From: JABDIP01 sp965250245
GTDB taxonomy: Bacteria; Pseudomonadota; Alphaproteobacteria; DSM-16000; Inquilinaceae
Direction of reading: 5' to 3'
Length of the DNA: 64,000 nt
Assembly (NCBI GenBank): GCA_965250245.1
Contig: OZ252296.1
Coordinates: 2,542,001-2,606,000, forward strand
Within the stretch, counting starts at the first letter, position 1. Each line of letters opens with the position of its first letter. Position numbers and translations under genes: made by a program. The notes under the pieces were generated by a model. It was not told where the DNA came from. It was given only the letters and a program-made list of their open reading frames with translations, and searched no databases. Positions 16,538 through 24,285 of this stretch are shown here, piece by piece.

Positions 16538-17920
16538 ATGAGCAGCCATTCACACCTGCCAGGGCGGGCCCTGGCCTTGGCGGCGGCCCTTTGCGTTTGG
16601 GTGCCGTCGGCGAAAGCCGATCCCGTCGCGGAGGGATACGACCTCTATGCGCTCACGACGATCGGCTGGCCGCGCGCGATCGACCGGCGGAACGATCAAC
16701 TGCTGGTCCTTACCGTTCGCGGCGACCTCATAGAGGTCGATCGCGCCGGCAACCAGACGGAGGTCACGAGTTTGGGGTCCGGAACCTGGATCGACCCGGC
16801 CTACGATCCCGGGACGGGCCACTTCTTCGCCAGCAACCTTTCGTCCGGCTACGTCGCCAGGTACGCCGGCGGCGACCCCGAAGTCCTTGTATCCGGCATT
16901 CCCGGGGCCGCCGGTATCGCGCTTTCGGACGATGGGGGCACGGTTTATGTGGCGTCGTATACCGGCAACCAGATCCATGCCTACGACATTCCGACGGAAT
17001 TGGGCTGGACGTGTACGACAAGCCACCGGCCGGACGGGCTCGAGTACTGGAACGGCTCTCTGTACATCGCCAATCGCGGCGACGGCAGGATCGATGTGAT
17101 GGACGACGTCCTGCTCTGCCAGACACCCGAGGTTTGTGCCCATGGGATGTTCAGCCAGCCGATCGGCATTGGACGCGGCGACGACGATCTGCTGGTCGCC
17201 GATTTCGGCAATGGCAAGATCTTCCGGTTGGGATCGGACTGCGTTGCCACCGAAATCGCGTCCGGATTCAACGGCCCGGTCGGAGCCGTTCAGATCGGCC
17301 AGAACATCTTCGTGTCGGAATACAATACGAACACCATCTGGCTGCTGGCCCCGTACTCGATCCGTGGCACGGTCGCCGGCCTCGCGCCGCCAATCGACGT
17401 CACGTGCCAGAACGTTACCCAGGTAACGGAGGAAACCGTCACCTTGGGCATCGGCGAATGCGACTACAACTGCACGCTCGCCGGCCTGGACGCGGAGGAT
17501 GGAGATACCATCAATATCCTGATCGACGGCGAGACGCCGAATCCGTCAATTGCTCCTGGCTTCGAGTTGACGGAGATTCCGCCAATTGGCAGCACGGCGA
17601 ACCTGATTGGCTTCGCCCTGGTGCCGGACCCCGAAAATTACGCCGTGGCGACCTATATCAAGGTCTCCGGCGGTTGGTGGACCAAGCCGTATTGGGCCTA
17701 CCCGACGGTTCCGCTGGACCAATACGGTAACTTCGCGGTCGACATCACCACCGGTGGGAACGACCCCAGCGCGACGGAGATCGTGACCTATCTGGTTCCC
17801 CACGACTACATCCCCCCGAGACTGGGTGGCCAGGCGACGCTGCCCTTGGTGCTCGACGCCATGAATGGCGACTGCAGCAGTTTCAGCGTGGCCAAGGCCA
17901 GCGCCGTCCGCACGCCATGA
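16538..17920 (+). CDS. Secreted beta-propeller protein
   Basis: The 460-residue product has a Sec signal peptide (cleavage near PSAKA-DP, about residue 27). Repeated propeller-blade strands follow over about 35-290: DPAYDPGTGHFFASNLSSGY, ALSDDGGTVYVASYTGNQIH, LEYWNGSLYIANRGDG, GIGRGDDDLLVADFGNGKIF and AVQIGQNIFVSEYNTNTIW. This looks like an NHL/SMP-30-type propeller. The remaining ~150 residues are a separate beta-rich domain. The mature protein has eight cysteines, consistent with export. GGAGGAGA lies about seven bases ahead of the ATG. Ligand or enzyme function cannot be assigned. GC is somewhat lower than that of the flanking core genes. Confidence 0.8.
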   Translation: MSSHSHLPGRALALAAALCVWVPSAKADPVAEGYDLYALTTIGWPRAIDRRNDQLLVLTVRGDLIEVDRAGNQTEVTSLGSGTWIDPAYDPGTGHFFASNLSSGYVARYAGGDPEVLVSGIPGAAGIALSDDGGTVYVASYTGNQIHAYDIPTELGWTCTTSHRPDGLEYWNGSLYIANRGDGRIDVMDDVLLCQTPEVCAHGMFSQPIGIGRGDDDLLVADFGNGKIFRLGSDCVATEIASGFNGPVGAVQIGQNIFVSEYNTNTIWLLAPYSIRGTVAGLAPPIDVTCQNVTQVTEETVTLGIGECDYNCTLAGLDAEDGDTINILIDGETPNPSIAPGFELTEIPPIGSTANLIGFALVPDPENYAVATYIKVSGGWWTKPYWAYPTVPLDQYGNFAVDITTGGNDPSATEIVTYLVPHDYIPPRLGGQATLPLVLDAMNGDCSSFSVAKASAVRTP

Positions 17921-17955
17921 TGCGTCGGCGGCCGGCCGGAATCCGCGAGGAGAGC

Positions 17956-18318
17956 CTAGGACGCGTCTCTAAGGTCGCACCAGGCGATGAAGATCGAACG
18001 TAGCTCTCCGGCCTTGGCCTCCAGCTCGTCCAGGTCGGCGACCTTGAACGAGCGCGCCTCCTTGCCGTCGCCTTCCAGGTTGGGGAAGTCGCCGGGGATC
18101 TCTGCGCCCTTGTGGAACATCAGGCTGGCGTGCTTCTTGGCCTTGGGGAAGAAGCTGGCGATGTTGCCCTTGTAGATGAAGGTCGGGGCCTGCCATTTGA
18201 TCGCTTCGGTGATGCGCGGGTCGCAGGCCAGGGCCAGCTCACGGATGGCCGCGACGACCGGCTTCATGGGGTTGTCGTAGCGCTCCAGCCAGGCATCCAC
18301 GTCGGGGTTCTTGTTCAT
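17956..18318 (-). CDS. DUF1801 protein
   Basis: The 120-residue product fits the DUF1801 (YdhG-like) family: early VDAWLERYDNPMKPVVAAIREL, then ITEAIKWQAPTFIYKGNIASFFP, the family's KW-x-x-P-x-F/Y-x-Y core, LMFHKGAEI and a C-terminal helix. No established function; proteins of this fold are small soluble cytosolic proteins. Convergent with the beta-propeller gene (35-base gap) and divergent from ftsB. Confidence 0.88.
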   Translation of the reverse strand: MNKNPDVDAWLERYDNPMKPVVAAIRELALACDPRITEAIKWQAPTFIYKGNIASFFPKAKKHASLMFHKGAEIPGDFPNLEGDGKEARSFKVADLDELEAKAGELRSIFIAWCDLRDAS

Positions 18319-18423
18319 CGCATAGGGCCTCCCAGGTTCATCGGAAGCCTAGCAGCGCGGTCCGGCGGCCGTCATCCGGTCGGGGCGAGGGCAGGCCGTC
18401 CGATTTGACATTCGGCCAAAAGT

Positions 18424-18517
18424 GAGTCGCATCAACCGGTTACCGGGCTCTTCGTGTAACACTTTGACTCTGTTGTATTTCTTTAGTTGACGCGGGCGAA
18501 TCAAAATGATTCGATTC
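18424..18517. promoter_or_regulatory. Cluster of five GANTC (CcrM) methylation sites upstream of ftsB
   Basis: GANTC occurs at 18424-18428 (GAGTC), 18466-18470 (GACTC), 18498-18502 (GAATC), 18508-18512 (GATTC) and 18513-18517 (GATTC). The third and fourth form a perfect dyad CGAATCA-AAA-TGATTCG (18497-18513). The stretch is AT-richer than its surroundings and ends six bases before the ftsB ATG. In alphaproteobacteria GANTC is methylated by CcrM, and GcrA reads it at cell-division promoters. I did not find a convincing -10/-35 pair. Confidence 0.6.
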
Positions 18518-18522
18518 GGCTC

Positions 18523-18858
18523 ATGCCCTTGCTGCTTCGCCTCAAACGCCTGCTGCGTCCGGCCGCCGTGCCGGCCTTCGGCGCGTGCCTGGTGGCCTAT
18601 TTCGCCTATCACGCGGTGCAGGGCGATCACGGCATCCTGGCGCGCACCCATCTGAAGGCGGAGCTGGAGCAGGCCGACGCGACCCTGGCGGACCTCAAGG
18701 CCGAGCGTGAAGTGCTGGAGCACCGGGCCGGCCTGCTGAGCCCGGAGCACATCGATCCGGACCTGCTGGAGGAGCGGGTGCGGGTGATGCTGAACTACGC
18801 CCATCCGGACGAGGTGATCTACTTCTATCCCGATGGCGGGAGCGCAGACCGGCCTTGA
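18523..18858 (+). CDS. ftsB: Septum formation initiator, FtsB/DivIC family
   Basis: Bitopic divisome protein that in E. coli pairs with FtsL and FtsQ. The 111-residue product has a basic N-terminus, one membrane segment (about 13-31) and a periplasmic coiled coil (about 38-68, with a regular hydrophobic pattern ELEQADATLADLKAEREVLE). It ends with the family segment LLEERVRVMLNYAHPDEVIY. A TTG 12 codons upstream is possible, but ATG 18523 matches the normal N-terminus. Lying just before the PDH operon is typical of alphaproteobacteria. Upstream DNA carries clustered GANTC sites. Confidence 0.92.
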   Translation: MPLLLRLKRLLRPAAVPAFGACLVAYFAYHAVQGDHGILARTHLKAELEQADATLADLKAEREVLEHRAGLLSPEHIDPDLLEERVRVMLNYAHPDEVIYFYPDGGSADRP

Positions 18859-18938
18859 CGCCGGGCGCCGGACGCGGTGACTCTCCTCCGCCGCTTGGCG
18901 GCCTCCACCTCTGACACCGACCCTTCACGGCTGACCGC

Positions 18939-20117
18939 ATGGCCGAGGCTACGACCCTGCCGCCCCGAGACGGGCGCCGCTTCATCGCGGCCATCGCCCT
19001 GGTGTTCACCGCCAGCGGCATGGCGCTGGCCAATTGGATGCCGCGCATCCCGGAGACCCGGGCGCAGCTCGGGCTGAGCTATGACGAGCTGGGCACCGCC
19101 CTGTTCGGCGCCGGCGCCGGGGCGATGCTGTTCATGCCGATCACCGGCTGGCTGCTCGGCCGGCAAGGCAGCTATGCCATCACCCGGGTCACCGCCATCG
19201 GCATGAGCGCCTCGCTGCCGCTGATCGTGCTGGCCTACGACATGTGGACCCTGGCGGCGGCGCTGTTCGTGTTCGGCGCCTTCACCGGGTCCCTGGACGT
19301 GGCGATGAACGCCCAGGCTGCCTTCGGCGAGGGCCGGGTGGGGCGACGGTTCCTGTCGATGCTGCACGGGATGTGGAGCGTCGGCACCATGGCCGGCGCC
19401 GGCACCGCCTATCTGGCGGTCTCCGCCGGCCTGCCGCTGACGCTCCATATCGGGCTGGTCGCCGTCATGCTGGCGGTCATCACCGCGATCGCCGGGTTCT
19501 TCCTGCTGGCCGACAACCACGGAGGCGGGGGCGGAGAGGGCGACGTCGCGCCCTTCGCGATGCCCAGCGGCGCCATCTGGTGGCTCGGCATCATCGCCTT
19601 CTGCGCCCTGCTGAGCGAGGGCTCGGTCTATGATTGGAGCGCCGTGTTCCTGCGCGACGTCCTGACCGCCGACCAGGATGTGGCGGCTTTGGGCTTCGCC
19701 GCGTTCACCGTCACCATGACCGCCGGTCGGTTCGCCGGCGACCAGGTGGTGGACCGCTATGGCGCCGTCGGCGTGCTGCGTTGCTGCGGCCTGCTCGCGG
19801 CCGGCGGGATCGGCCTGGCGCTCGCGGCGCCAACGGCCTGGCTTGCGATCGCGGGCTTCGGCCTTGCCGGCATCGGCATTTCGGTGATCTTCCCGACCGT
19901 GGTCCGGGCCGCCGCGCACAGCCCGGACATGGCCCAGGGCCCGGCCATTGCTGCGGTGTCGACCGCCGGCTATTTCGCTTTCCTGGCCGGGCCGCCGGCC
20001 ATCGGCGTGCTGTCCGAGGCCACCAGCCTGCGATGGGGCCTGGGCGTTTCGGTGATGCTGGGCCTGCTGGTGTCGGTGCTCGCGGTGCACAGCCGCTCCG
20101 CCGACCGCGAGCGCTAG
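18939..20117 (+). CDS. MFS transporter, YbjJ-like
   Basis: Predicted 12-segment inner-membrane transporter of 392 residues. The N-half has MALANWMPRIPETRAQLGLSYDELGTALF, the GWLLGRQGS loop between segments 2 and 3, and GSLDVAMNAQAAFGE; the C-half has GRFAGDQVVDRYGAVGVLR. The opening NWMPRIPE-x-R and the SLDVAMNAQ helix resemble the YbjJ/fucose-permease-like MFS group. Substrate unknown. It is inserted between ftsB and pdhA, which are neighbours in many relatives, and a promoter follows it, so it is probably not part of the PDH transcript. Confidence 0.88.
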   Translation: MAEATTLPPRDGRRFIAAIALVFTASGMALANWMPRIPETRAQLGLSYDELGTALFGAGAGAMLFMPITGWLLGRQGSYAITRVTAIGMSASLPLIVLAYDMWTLAAALFVFGAFTGSLDVAMNAQAAFGEGRVGRRFLSMLHGMWSVGTMAGAGTAYLAVSAGLPLTLHIGLVAVMLAVITAIAGFFLLADNHGGGGGEGDVAPFAMPSGAIWWLGIIAFCALLSEGSVYDWSAVFLRDVLTADQDVAALGFAAFTVTMTAGRFAGDQVVDRYGAVGVLRCCGLLAAGGIGLALAAPTAWLAIAGFGLAGIGISVIFPTVVRAAAHSPDMAQGPAIAAVSTAGYFAFLAGPPAIGVLSEATSLRWGLGVSVMLGLLVSVLAVHSRSADRER

Positions 20118-20175
20118 CGGGGCCGCGCGGCCTGATCCGACGCGGCTGCCGGCCAATTCCGGCATCCCCGGCCCC

Positions 20176-20204
20176 TTGCAAAATTGGTATGACCACTTTA
20201 CTAA
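20176..20204 (+). promoter_or_regulatory. pdh operon promoter with GntR/PdhR-like operator in the spacer
   Basis: TTGCAA (20176-20181), 17 bases, TACTAA (20199-20204). The spacer (20182-20198) is an inverted repeat AATTGGT-ATG-ACCACTT with one mismatch. Its TGGT-N3-ACCA core is the one recognised by PdhR/FadR-subfamily GntR repressors. A bound repressor would cover both hexamers. The TTG start of pdhA lies about 70 bases downstream. Confidence 0.7.
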
Positions 20205-20272
20205 AGAGGGACGGCCGCCAAAGGGCGCAACCCAGGCAGGCGGCCGGTTCCCACGCCATTCGGGAGGGCCCC

Positions 20273-21316
20273 TTGGCCACGACGAAACAGCCCCGCGGCA
20301 AGGCGAAAACCGCGAAATCCAATGGTGCCGGCACGGCGGACGAGCCCAAGGCCTCGAAGGAGGAACTGCTCGACTACTACCGCCAGATGCTGCTGATCCG
20401 CCGCTTCGAGGAGAAGGCGGGTCAATTGTACGGGATGGGGCTGATCGGCGGCTTCTGCCATCTCTATATCGGCCAGGAAGCGGTGGTCGTCGGCATGGAT
20501 GCGGCGCACGAGCCGCAGGACTCGGTGATCACCGGCTATCGCGACCACGGCCACATGCTGGCCACCGGCATGGAGGCGCGCGGCGTGATGGCCGAGCTGA
20601 CTGGCCGGCGCGGCGGCTATTCCAAGGGCAAGGGCGGCTCGATGCACATGTTCAGCCGCGAGAAGGGGTTCTATGGCGGCCACGGCATCGTCGGCGCCCA
20701 GGTCTCCCTCGGCAACGGCCTGGCCTTCGCCCACAAGTACAAGAAGGACAACGGCGTCGCGGCGATCTACATGGGCGACGGCGCGGTCAACCAGGGCCAG
20801 GTCTATGAGAGCTTCAACATGGCGGCGCTGTGGAAGCTGCCGGCCGTGTTTGTTATCGAGAACAACCGCTACGGCATGGGCACCTCGGTGCAGCGCGCCT
20901 CCGCCGATCCCGAGCTGTACAAGCGCGGCCAGGCCTACGGCATCCCCGGCATGCAGGTCGACGGCATGAACGTGCTGAAGGTCAAGGAGGCGGCGCTGCA
21001 GGCCCAGGAGCATGCCCGGTCCGGCAAGGGCCCGTACATCCTGGAGATGCTGACCTACCGCTATCGCGGCCATTCCATGTCCGACCCGGCGAAATACCGC
21101 AGCCGGGAGGAGGTCGCCGAGGTCCGCGAGCACCACGACCCGATCGACTACGTGCGCAAGCGCCTGCTGGACTCCAAGGGGGCCAGCGAGGACGATCTGA
21201 AGGCGACCGACAAGGAAATCCGCGCCATCGTCAACGATGCCGCGGAATTCGCCCAGCAGAGCCCCGAGCCGGATCCGTCCGAGCTTTACACCGACGTGCT
21301 GGTCACGGCGGCCTGA
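20273..21316 (+). CDS. pdhA: Pyruvate dehydrogenase E1 component, alpha subunit
   Basis: Thiamine-diphosphate subunit that decarboxylates pyruvate in the PDH complex. The 347-residue product shows YRQMLLIRRFEEKAGQLYGMG, GFCHLYIGQEA, and the TPP/Mg motif MGDGAVNQG...ENNRYGMGTS. The phosphorylation-loop region YRYRGHSMSDPAKYR follows. The TTG at 20273 with GGGAGG seven bases upstream gives the normal alphaproteobacterial N-terminus (ATTKQPRGK...); an ATG at 20189 overlaps the promoter and is unlikely. First gene of pdhA-pdhB-pdhC(-lpd); the 62-base gap to pdhB has no terminator. Confidence 0.96.
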   Translation: MATTKQPRGKAKTAKSNGAGTADEPKASKEELLDYYRQMLLIRRFEEKAGQLYGMGLIGGFCHLYIGQEAVVVGMDAAHEPQDSVITGYRDHGHMLATGMEARGVMAELTGRRGGYSKGKGGSMHMFSREKGFYGGHGIVGAQVSLGNGLAFAHKYKKDNGVAAIYMGDGAVNQGQVYESFNMAALWKLPAVFVIENNRYGMGTSVQRASADPELYKRGQAYGIPGMQVDGMNVLKVKEAALQAQEHARSGKGPYILEMLTYRYRGHSMSDPAKYRSREEVAEVREHHDPIDYVRKRLLDSKGASEDDLKATDKEIRAIVNDAAEFAQQSPEPDPSELYTDVLVTAA

Positions 21317-21378
21317 TCAAGACCATGCGCCATGACCCGGCCGGCCGATAAGCGCCGCCGGGCGCGGGAGGACACAAG

Positions 21379-22755
21379 ATGCCGATCGAAATCCTGATGC
21401 CGGCGCTGTCGCCGACGATGACCGAGGGCACGCTCGCCAAATGGGTCAAGCAGGAAGGCGACGAGATCGCGGCTGGCGACATCATCGCCGAGATCGAGAC
21501 CGACAAGGCGACCATGGAGGTCGAGGCGGTCGACGAGGGCAAGCTGGGCCGCATCCTGGTGAACGAGGGGGCGGAGAACGTGGCGGTGAACACGCCGATC
21601 GCGGTGCTGCTGACCGATGGCGAGGACGAGGCGTCGATCGGTTCGGCCTCGGCCGCGCCGGCGGCCGCCGAAGCATCGGCCCCGGTCGCCGAGCCCGAAC
21701 CGGCCCCTACCGCCGCCGCGCCGGTGATCTCCGCGCCGCCGGCGAGCGACGAGGACAAGTATTTCGACAAGGTCCAGCGCCTGACGGTCCGCGACGCGTT
21801 GCGCGACGCCATGGCCGAGGAGATGCGCGCCGACGCATCCGTCTACCTGATGGGCGAGGAGGTCGCGGAATACCAGGGCGCCTACAAGGTCAGCCAGGGC
21901 CTGCTGCAGGAATTCGGCGCCGACCGGGTGATCGACACCCCGATTACCGAGCATGGCTTCGCCGGCCTTGGCGTCGGCGCCGCGATGGCCGGCCTGAGGC
22001 CGATCGTCGAGTTCATGACCTTCAATTTCGCCATGCAGGCGATCGACCAGATCGTCAACTCTGCCGCCAAGACCCTCTACATGTCGGGCGGCCAGATGGG
22101 CTGCCCGATTGTTTTCCGGGGTCCGAACGGCGCCGCCGCCCGGGTCGCCGCCCAGCACAGCCAGGACTATGCCAGCTGGTACGCCCACTGCCCGGGCATG
22201 CATGTGGTCGCGCCGTGGTCGGCAGCGGATGCGAAGGGCCTGCTGAAATCGGCGATCCGCGATCCCAACCCGGTGATCTTCCTGGAAAACGAGATCATGT
22301 ACGGGCAGAGCTTCGACGTGCCGGAGGACCCGGAGTTCACCGTGCCCATCGGCCGCGCCAAGATCGTCCGGGCCGGCAGCGACGTCACCATCACCGCCTA
22401 TTCGATCATGGTCGGCAAGGCCCTGGAGGCGGCGGAAACCCTGGCCCAGGACGGCATCGACGCGGAGGTCATCGACCTGCGCACCATCCGCCCGCTGGAC
22501 ACCGCCACGATCATCGAGTCGGTGAAGAAGACCAACCGCCTGGTCTCGGCCGAGGAGGGCTGGCCCTTCGCCGGCATCGGCTCGGAGCTGGCGGCGCTGA
22601 TGATGGAGCACGCCTTCGACCATCTCGACGCGCCGGTGATCCGGGTCTGCGGTGCCGATGTGCCGATGCCCTACGCCGCCAACCTGGAGGCGCTCACCCT
22701 GCCGCAGCCCGCCAACATCGTCGAGGCGGCGCGCAAGGCCACCTATCGCGCCTGA
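21379..22755 (+). CDS. pdhB: Pyruvate dehydrogenase E1 component, beta subunit with lipoyl domain
   Basis: Beta subunit of heteromeric E1. Residues 1-78 form a lipoyl domain (MPIEILMPALSPTMTEGTLA, lipoyl Lys in EIETDKATMEVEAVDEG), followed by an Ala/Pro-rich linker (to about 125) and the transketolase-like beta subunit with VRDALRDAMAEEM, TPITEHGFAGLGVGAA, EFMTFNFAMQAIDQ and DLRTIRPLD. A lipoyl domain on E1-beta is a known alphaproteobacterial feature and gives the complex extra swinging arms. 458 residues. Followed by pdhC after 26 bases. Confidence 0.97.
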   Translation: MPIEILMPALSPTMTEGTLAKWVKQEGDEIAAGDIIAEIETDKATMEVEAVDEGKLGRILVNEGAENVAVNTPIAVLLTDGEDEASIGSASAAPAAAEASAPVAEPEPAPTAAAPVISAPPASDEDKYFDKVQRLTVRDALRDAMAEEMRADASVYLMGEEVAEYQGAYKVSQGLLQEFGADRVIDTPITEHGFAGLGVGAAMAGLRPIVEFMTFNFAMQAIDQIVNSAAKTLYMSGGQMGCPIVFRGPNGAAARVAAQHSQDYASWYAHCPGMHVVAPWSAADAKGLLKSAIRDPNPVIFLENEIMYGQSFDVPEDPEFTVPIGRAKIVRAGSDVTITAYSIMVGKALEAAETLAQDGIDAEVIDLRTIRPLDTATIIESVKKTNRLVSAEEGWPFAGIGSELAALMMEHAFDHLDAPVIRVCGADVPMPYAANLEALTLPQPANIVEAARKATYRA

Positions 22756-22781
22756 TAAGAAGCGCACCGGGGAGACACGAG

Positions 22782-24110
22782 ATGCCGATCAAGATCCTCA
22801 TGCCGGCCCTGTCGCCGACCATGACCGAGGGCACGCTGGCCAGTTGGCAGAAGAAGGAAGGCGACGAGGTCACCGCCGGCGACGTGATCGCCGAGATCGA
22901 GACCGACAAGGCGACCATGGAGGTCGAGGCGGTCGACGAAGGCGTGATGGGCCGGATCCTGATCCCCGAGGGCACCGAGGGCGTGCCGGTCAACGAGGTG
23001 ATCGCATTGTTGCTGGAGGAGGGCGAGGACGCCGCCGCCCTGGACAGCGCCGCCGCCGCGCCGGCTCCGGCGCCGTTGTCCGGCAACGGTGCCGCCGCCC
23101 ATTCCGGCAATGGCGCCGCGGCACCGGTCGCCGCGCCGGCGCCCACGCCCGCGCCGGCCCCGGCCGCCGCCGCTCCCAAGGGCGGACGCGTTTTCGCCAG
23201 CCCGCTGGCCCGGCGCCTGGCCAAGGAGGCCGGCCTCGACCTTGCGCAGATCGCCGGCAGCGGTCCGAACGGGCGCGTCGTCAAGGCCGACGTGCTGGCC
23301 GCCCAGGCCGGCGGCGCGGCCAAGGCTCCGGCCGCCGCTCCCGCGGCCGCGCCAAGCGCGGCACCGACGCCGATCGCCGTGGGGTCCGGCCCGGATGCGC
23401 GCCAGCTTGCCGACGCCTTCGGCATCCCCTACACCGAGGTACCGAACAACAACATCCGCAAGGTGGTCGCCCGGCGCCTCACCGAGGCCAAGCAGACCAT
23501 CCCGCATTTCTACCTGACCATCGATTGCGAGATCGACGCCCTGCTGGCCGCGCGCAAGCAGATGAACGATTCCGCGCCCGACGGCGTGAAGCTCTCGGTC
23601 AACGACATCATCATCAAGGCCGTCGCGCTGGGCCTGAAGAAGGTGCCGGCGGCCAACGCCTCGTGGACCGACAGTTCGGTGCTGCTCTACGACCGGGTCG
23701 ACATCTCGGTCGCCGTGGCGACCCCGGACGGGCTGATCACCCCGATCATCAAGGATGCGAGCAACAAGGGGCTGGCGCAGATTTCCGCGGAAATGAAGGA
23801 CCTCGCCGGGCGGGCCCGCGAGGGCAAGCTGAAGCCCGAGGAGTTCCAGGGCGGCACCTTCTCCATCTCCAACCTCGGCATGTTCGGGATCAAGGCGTTC
23901 GACGCCGTCATCAACCCGCCCCAGGGCTGCATCCTGGCGGTCGGTGCCGGCAAGCAGCAGGCGGTGGTGCGCAACGGCGAGCTGGCCGTGGCCACGGTGA
24001 TGAGCAGCACGCTCTCGGTCGACCATCGGGTGGTCGACGGCGCCGTCGGCGCGGAATTCCTGGCGGCCTACAAGACAATCATCGAAAATCCGCTCAGCAT
24101 GATGCTGTAG
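22782..24110 (+). CDS. pdhC: Dihydrolipoamide acetyltransferase (E2 of PDH)
   Basis: Transfers the acetyl group from lipoate to CoA and forms the core of the complex. 442 residues: one lipoyl domain (1-78, ETDKATMEVEAVDEG), an Ala/Pro/Gly linker, the peripheral-subunit-binding domain (about 142-180, ASPLARRLAKEAGLDLAQIA), a second linker, and the catalytic domain (from about 215). The catalytic domain has IRKVVARRLTEAKQTIPHFY, the GGTFSISNLGMFG block and the active-site SVDHRVVDGAVGAEFL with its His-x-x-x-Asp pair. The open frame runs far upstream in this phase, but ATG 22782 is clearly the start, with GGGGAG ahead. The long GC-rich linker is a likely site for sequencing indels. Confidence 0.97.
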   Translation: MPIKILMPALSPTMTEGTLASWQKKEGDEVTAGDVIAEIETDKATMEVEAVDEGVMGRILIPEGTEGVPVNEVIALLLEEGEDAAALDSAAAAPAPAPLSGNGAAAHSGNGAAAPVAAPAPTPAPAPAAAAPKGGRVFASPLARRLAKEAGLDLAQIAGSGPNGRVVKADVLAAQAGGAAKAPAAAPAAAPSAAPTPIAVGSGPDARQLADAFGIPYTEVPNNNIRKVVARRLTEAKQTIPHFYLTIDCEIDALLAARKQMNDSAPDGVKLSVNDIIIKAVALGLKKVPAANASWTDSSVLLYDRVDISVAVATPDGLITPIIKDASNKGLAQISAEMKDLAGRAREGKLKPEEFQGGTFSISNLGMFGIKAFDAVINPPQGCILAVGAGKQQAVVRNGELAVATVMSSTLSVDHRVVDGAVGAEFLAAYKTIIENPLSMML

Positions 24111-24142
24111 CGGCAGGGCAGTCCCTTGCGCCATCCCTCCCG

Positions 24143-24248
24143 CGTCGTCCCCGGGCATGACCCGGGGACCCATCGCGCAGGCAAGTCGGCTGTCAGGCAT
24201 AGGGACGAGGCGATAACATGGGTCCCCGGGTCAAGCCCGGGCACGACG
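24143..24248. repeat. Inverted pair of family E palindromic repeats
   Basis: CGTCGTCCCCGGGCATGACC... at 24143 and its complement at about 24219-24248 flank 45 bases of non-repeat DNA. The same unit occurs once at bases 3-33. It fills most of the 175-base pdhC-lpd gap, where it could attenuate read-through from pdhC. Confidence 0.8.
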
Positions 24249-24285
24249 CGGTGAAGCGGGCACTGGAGAGTTTGGGGAGTAGGGC

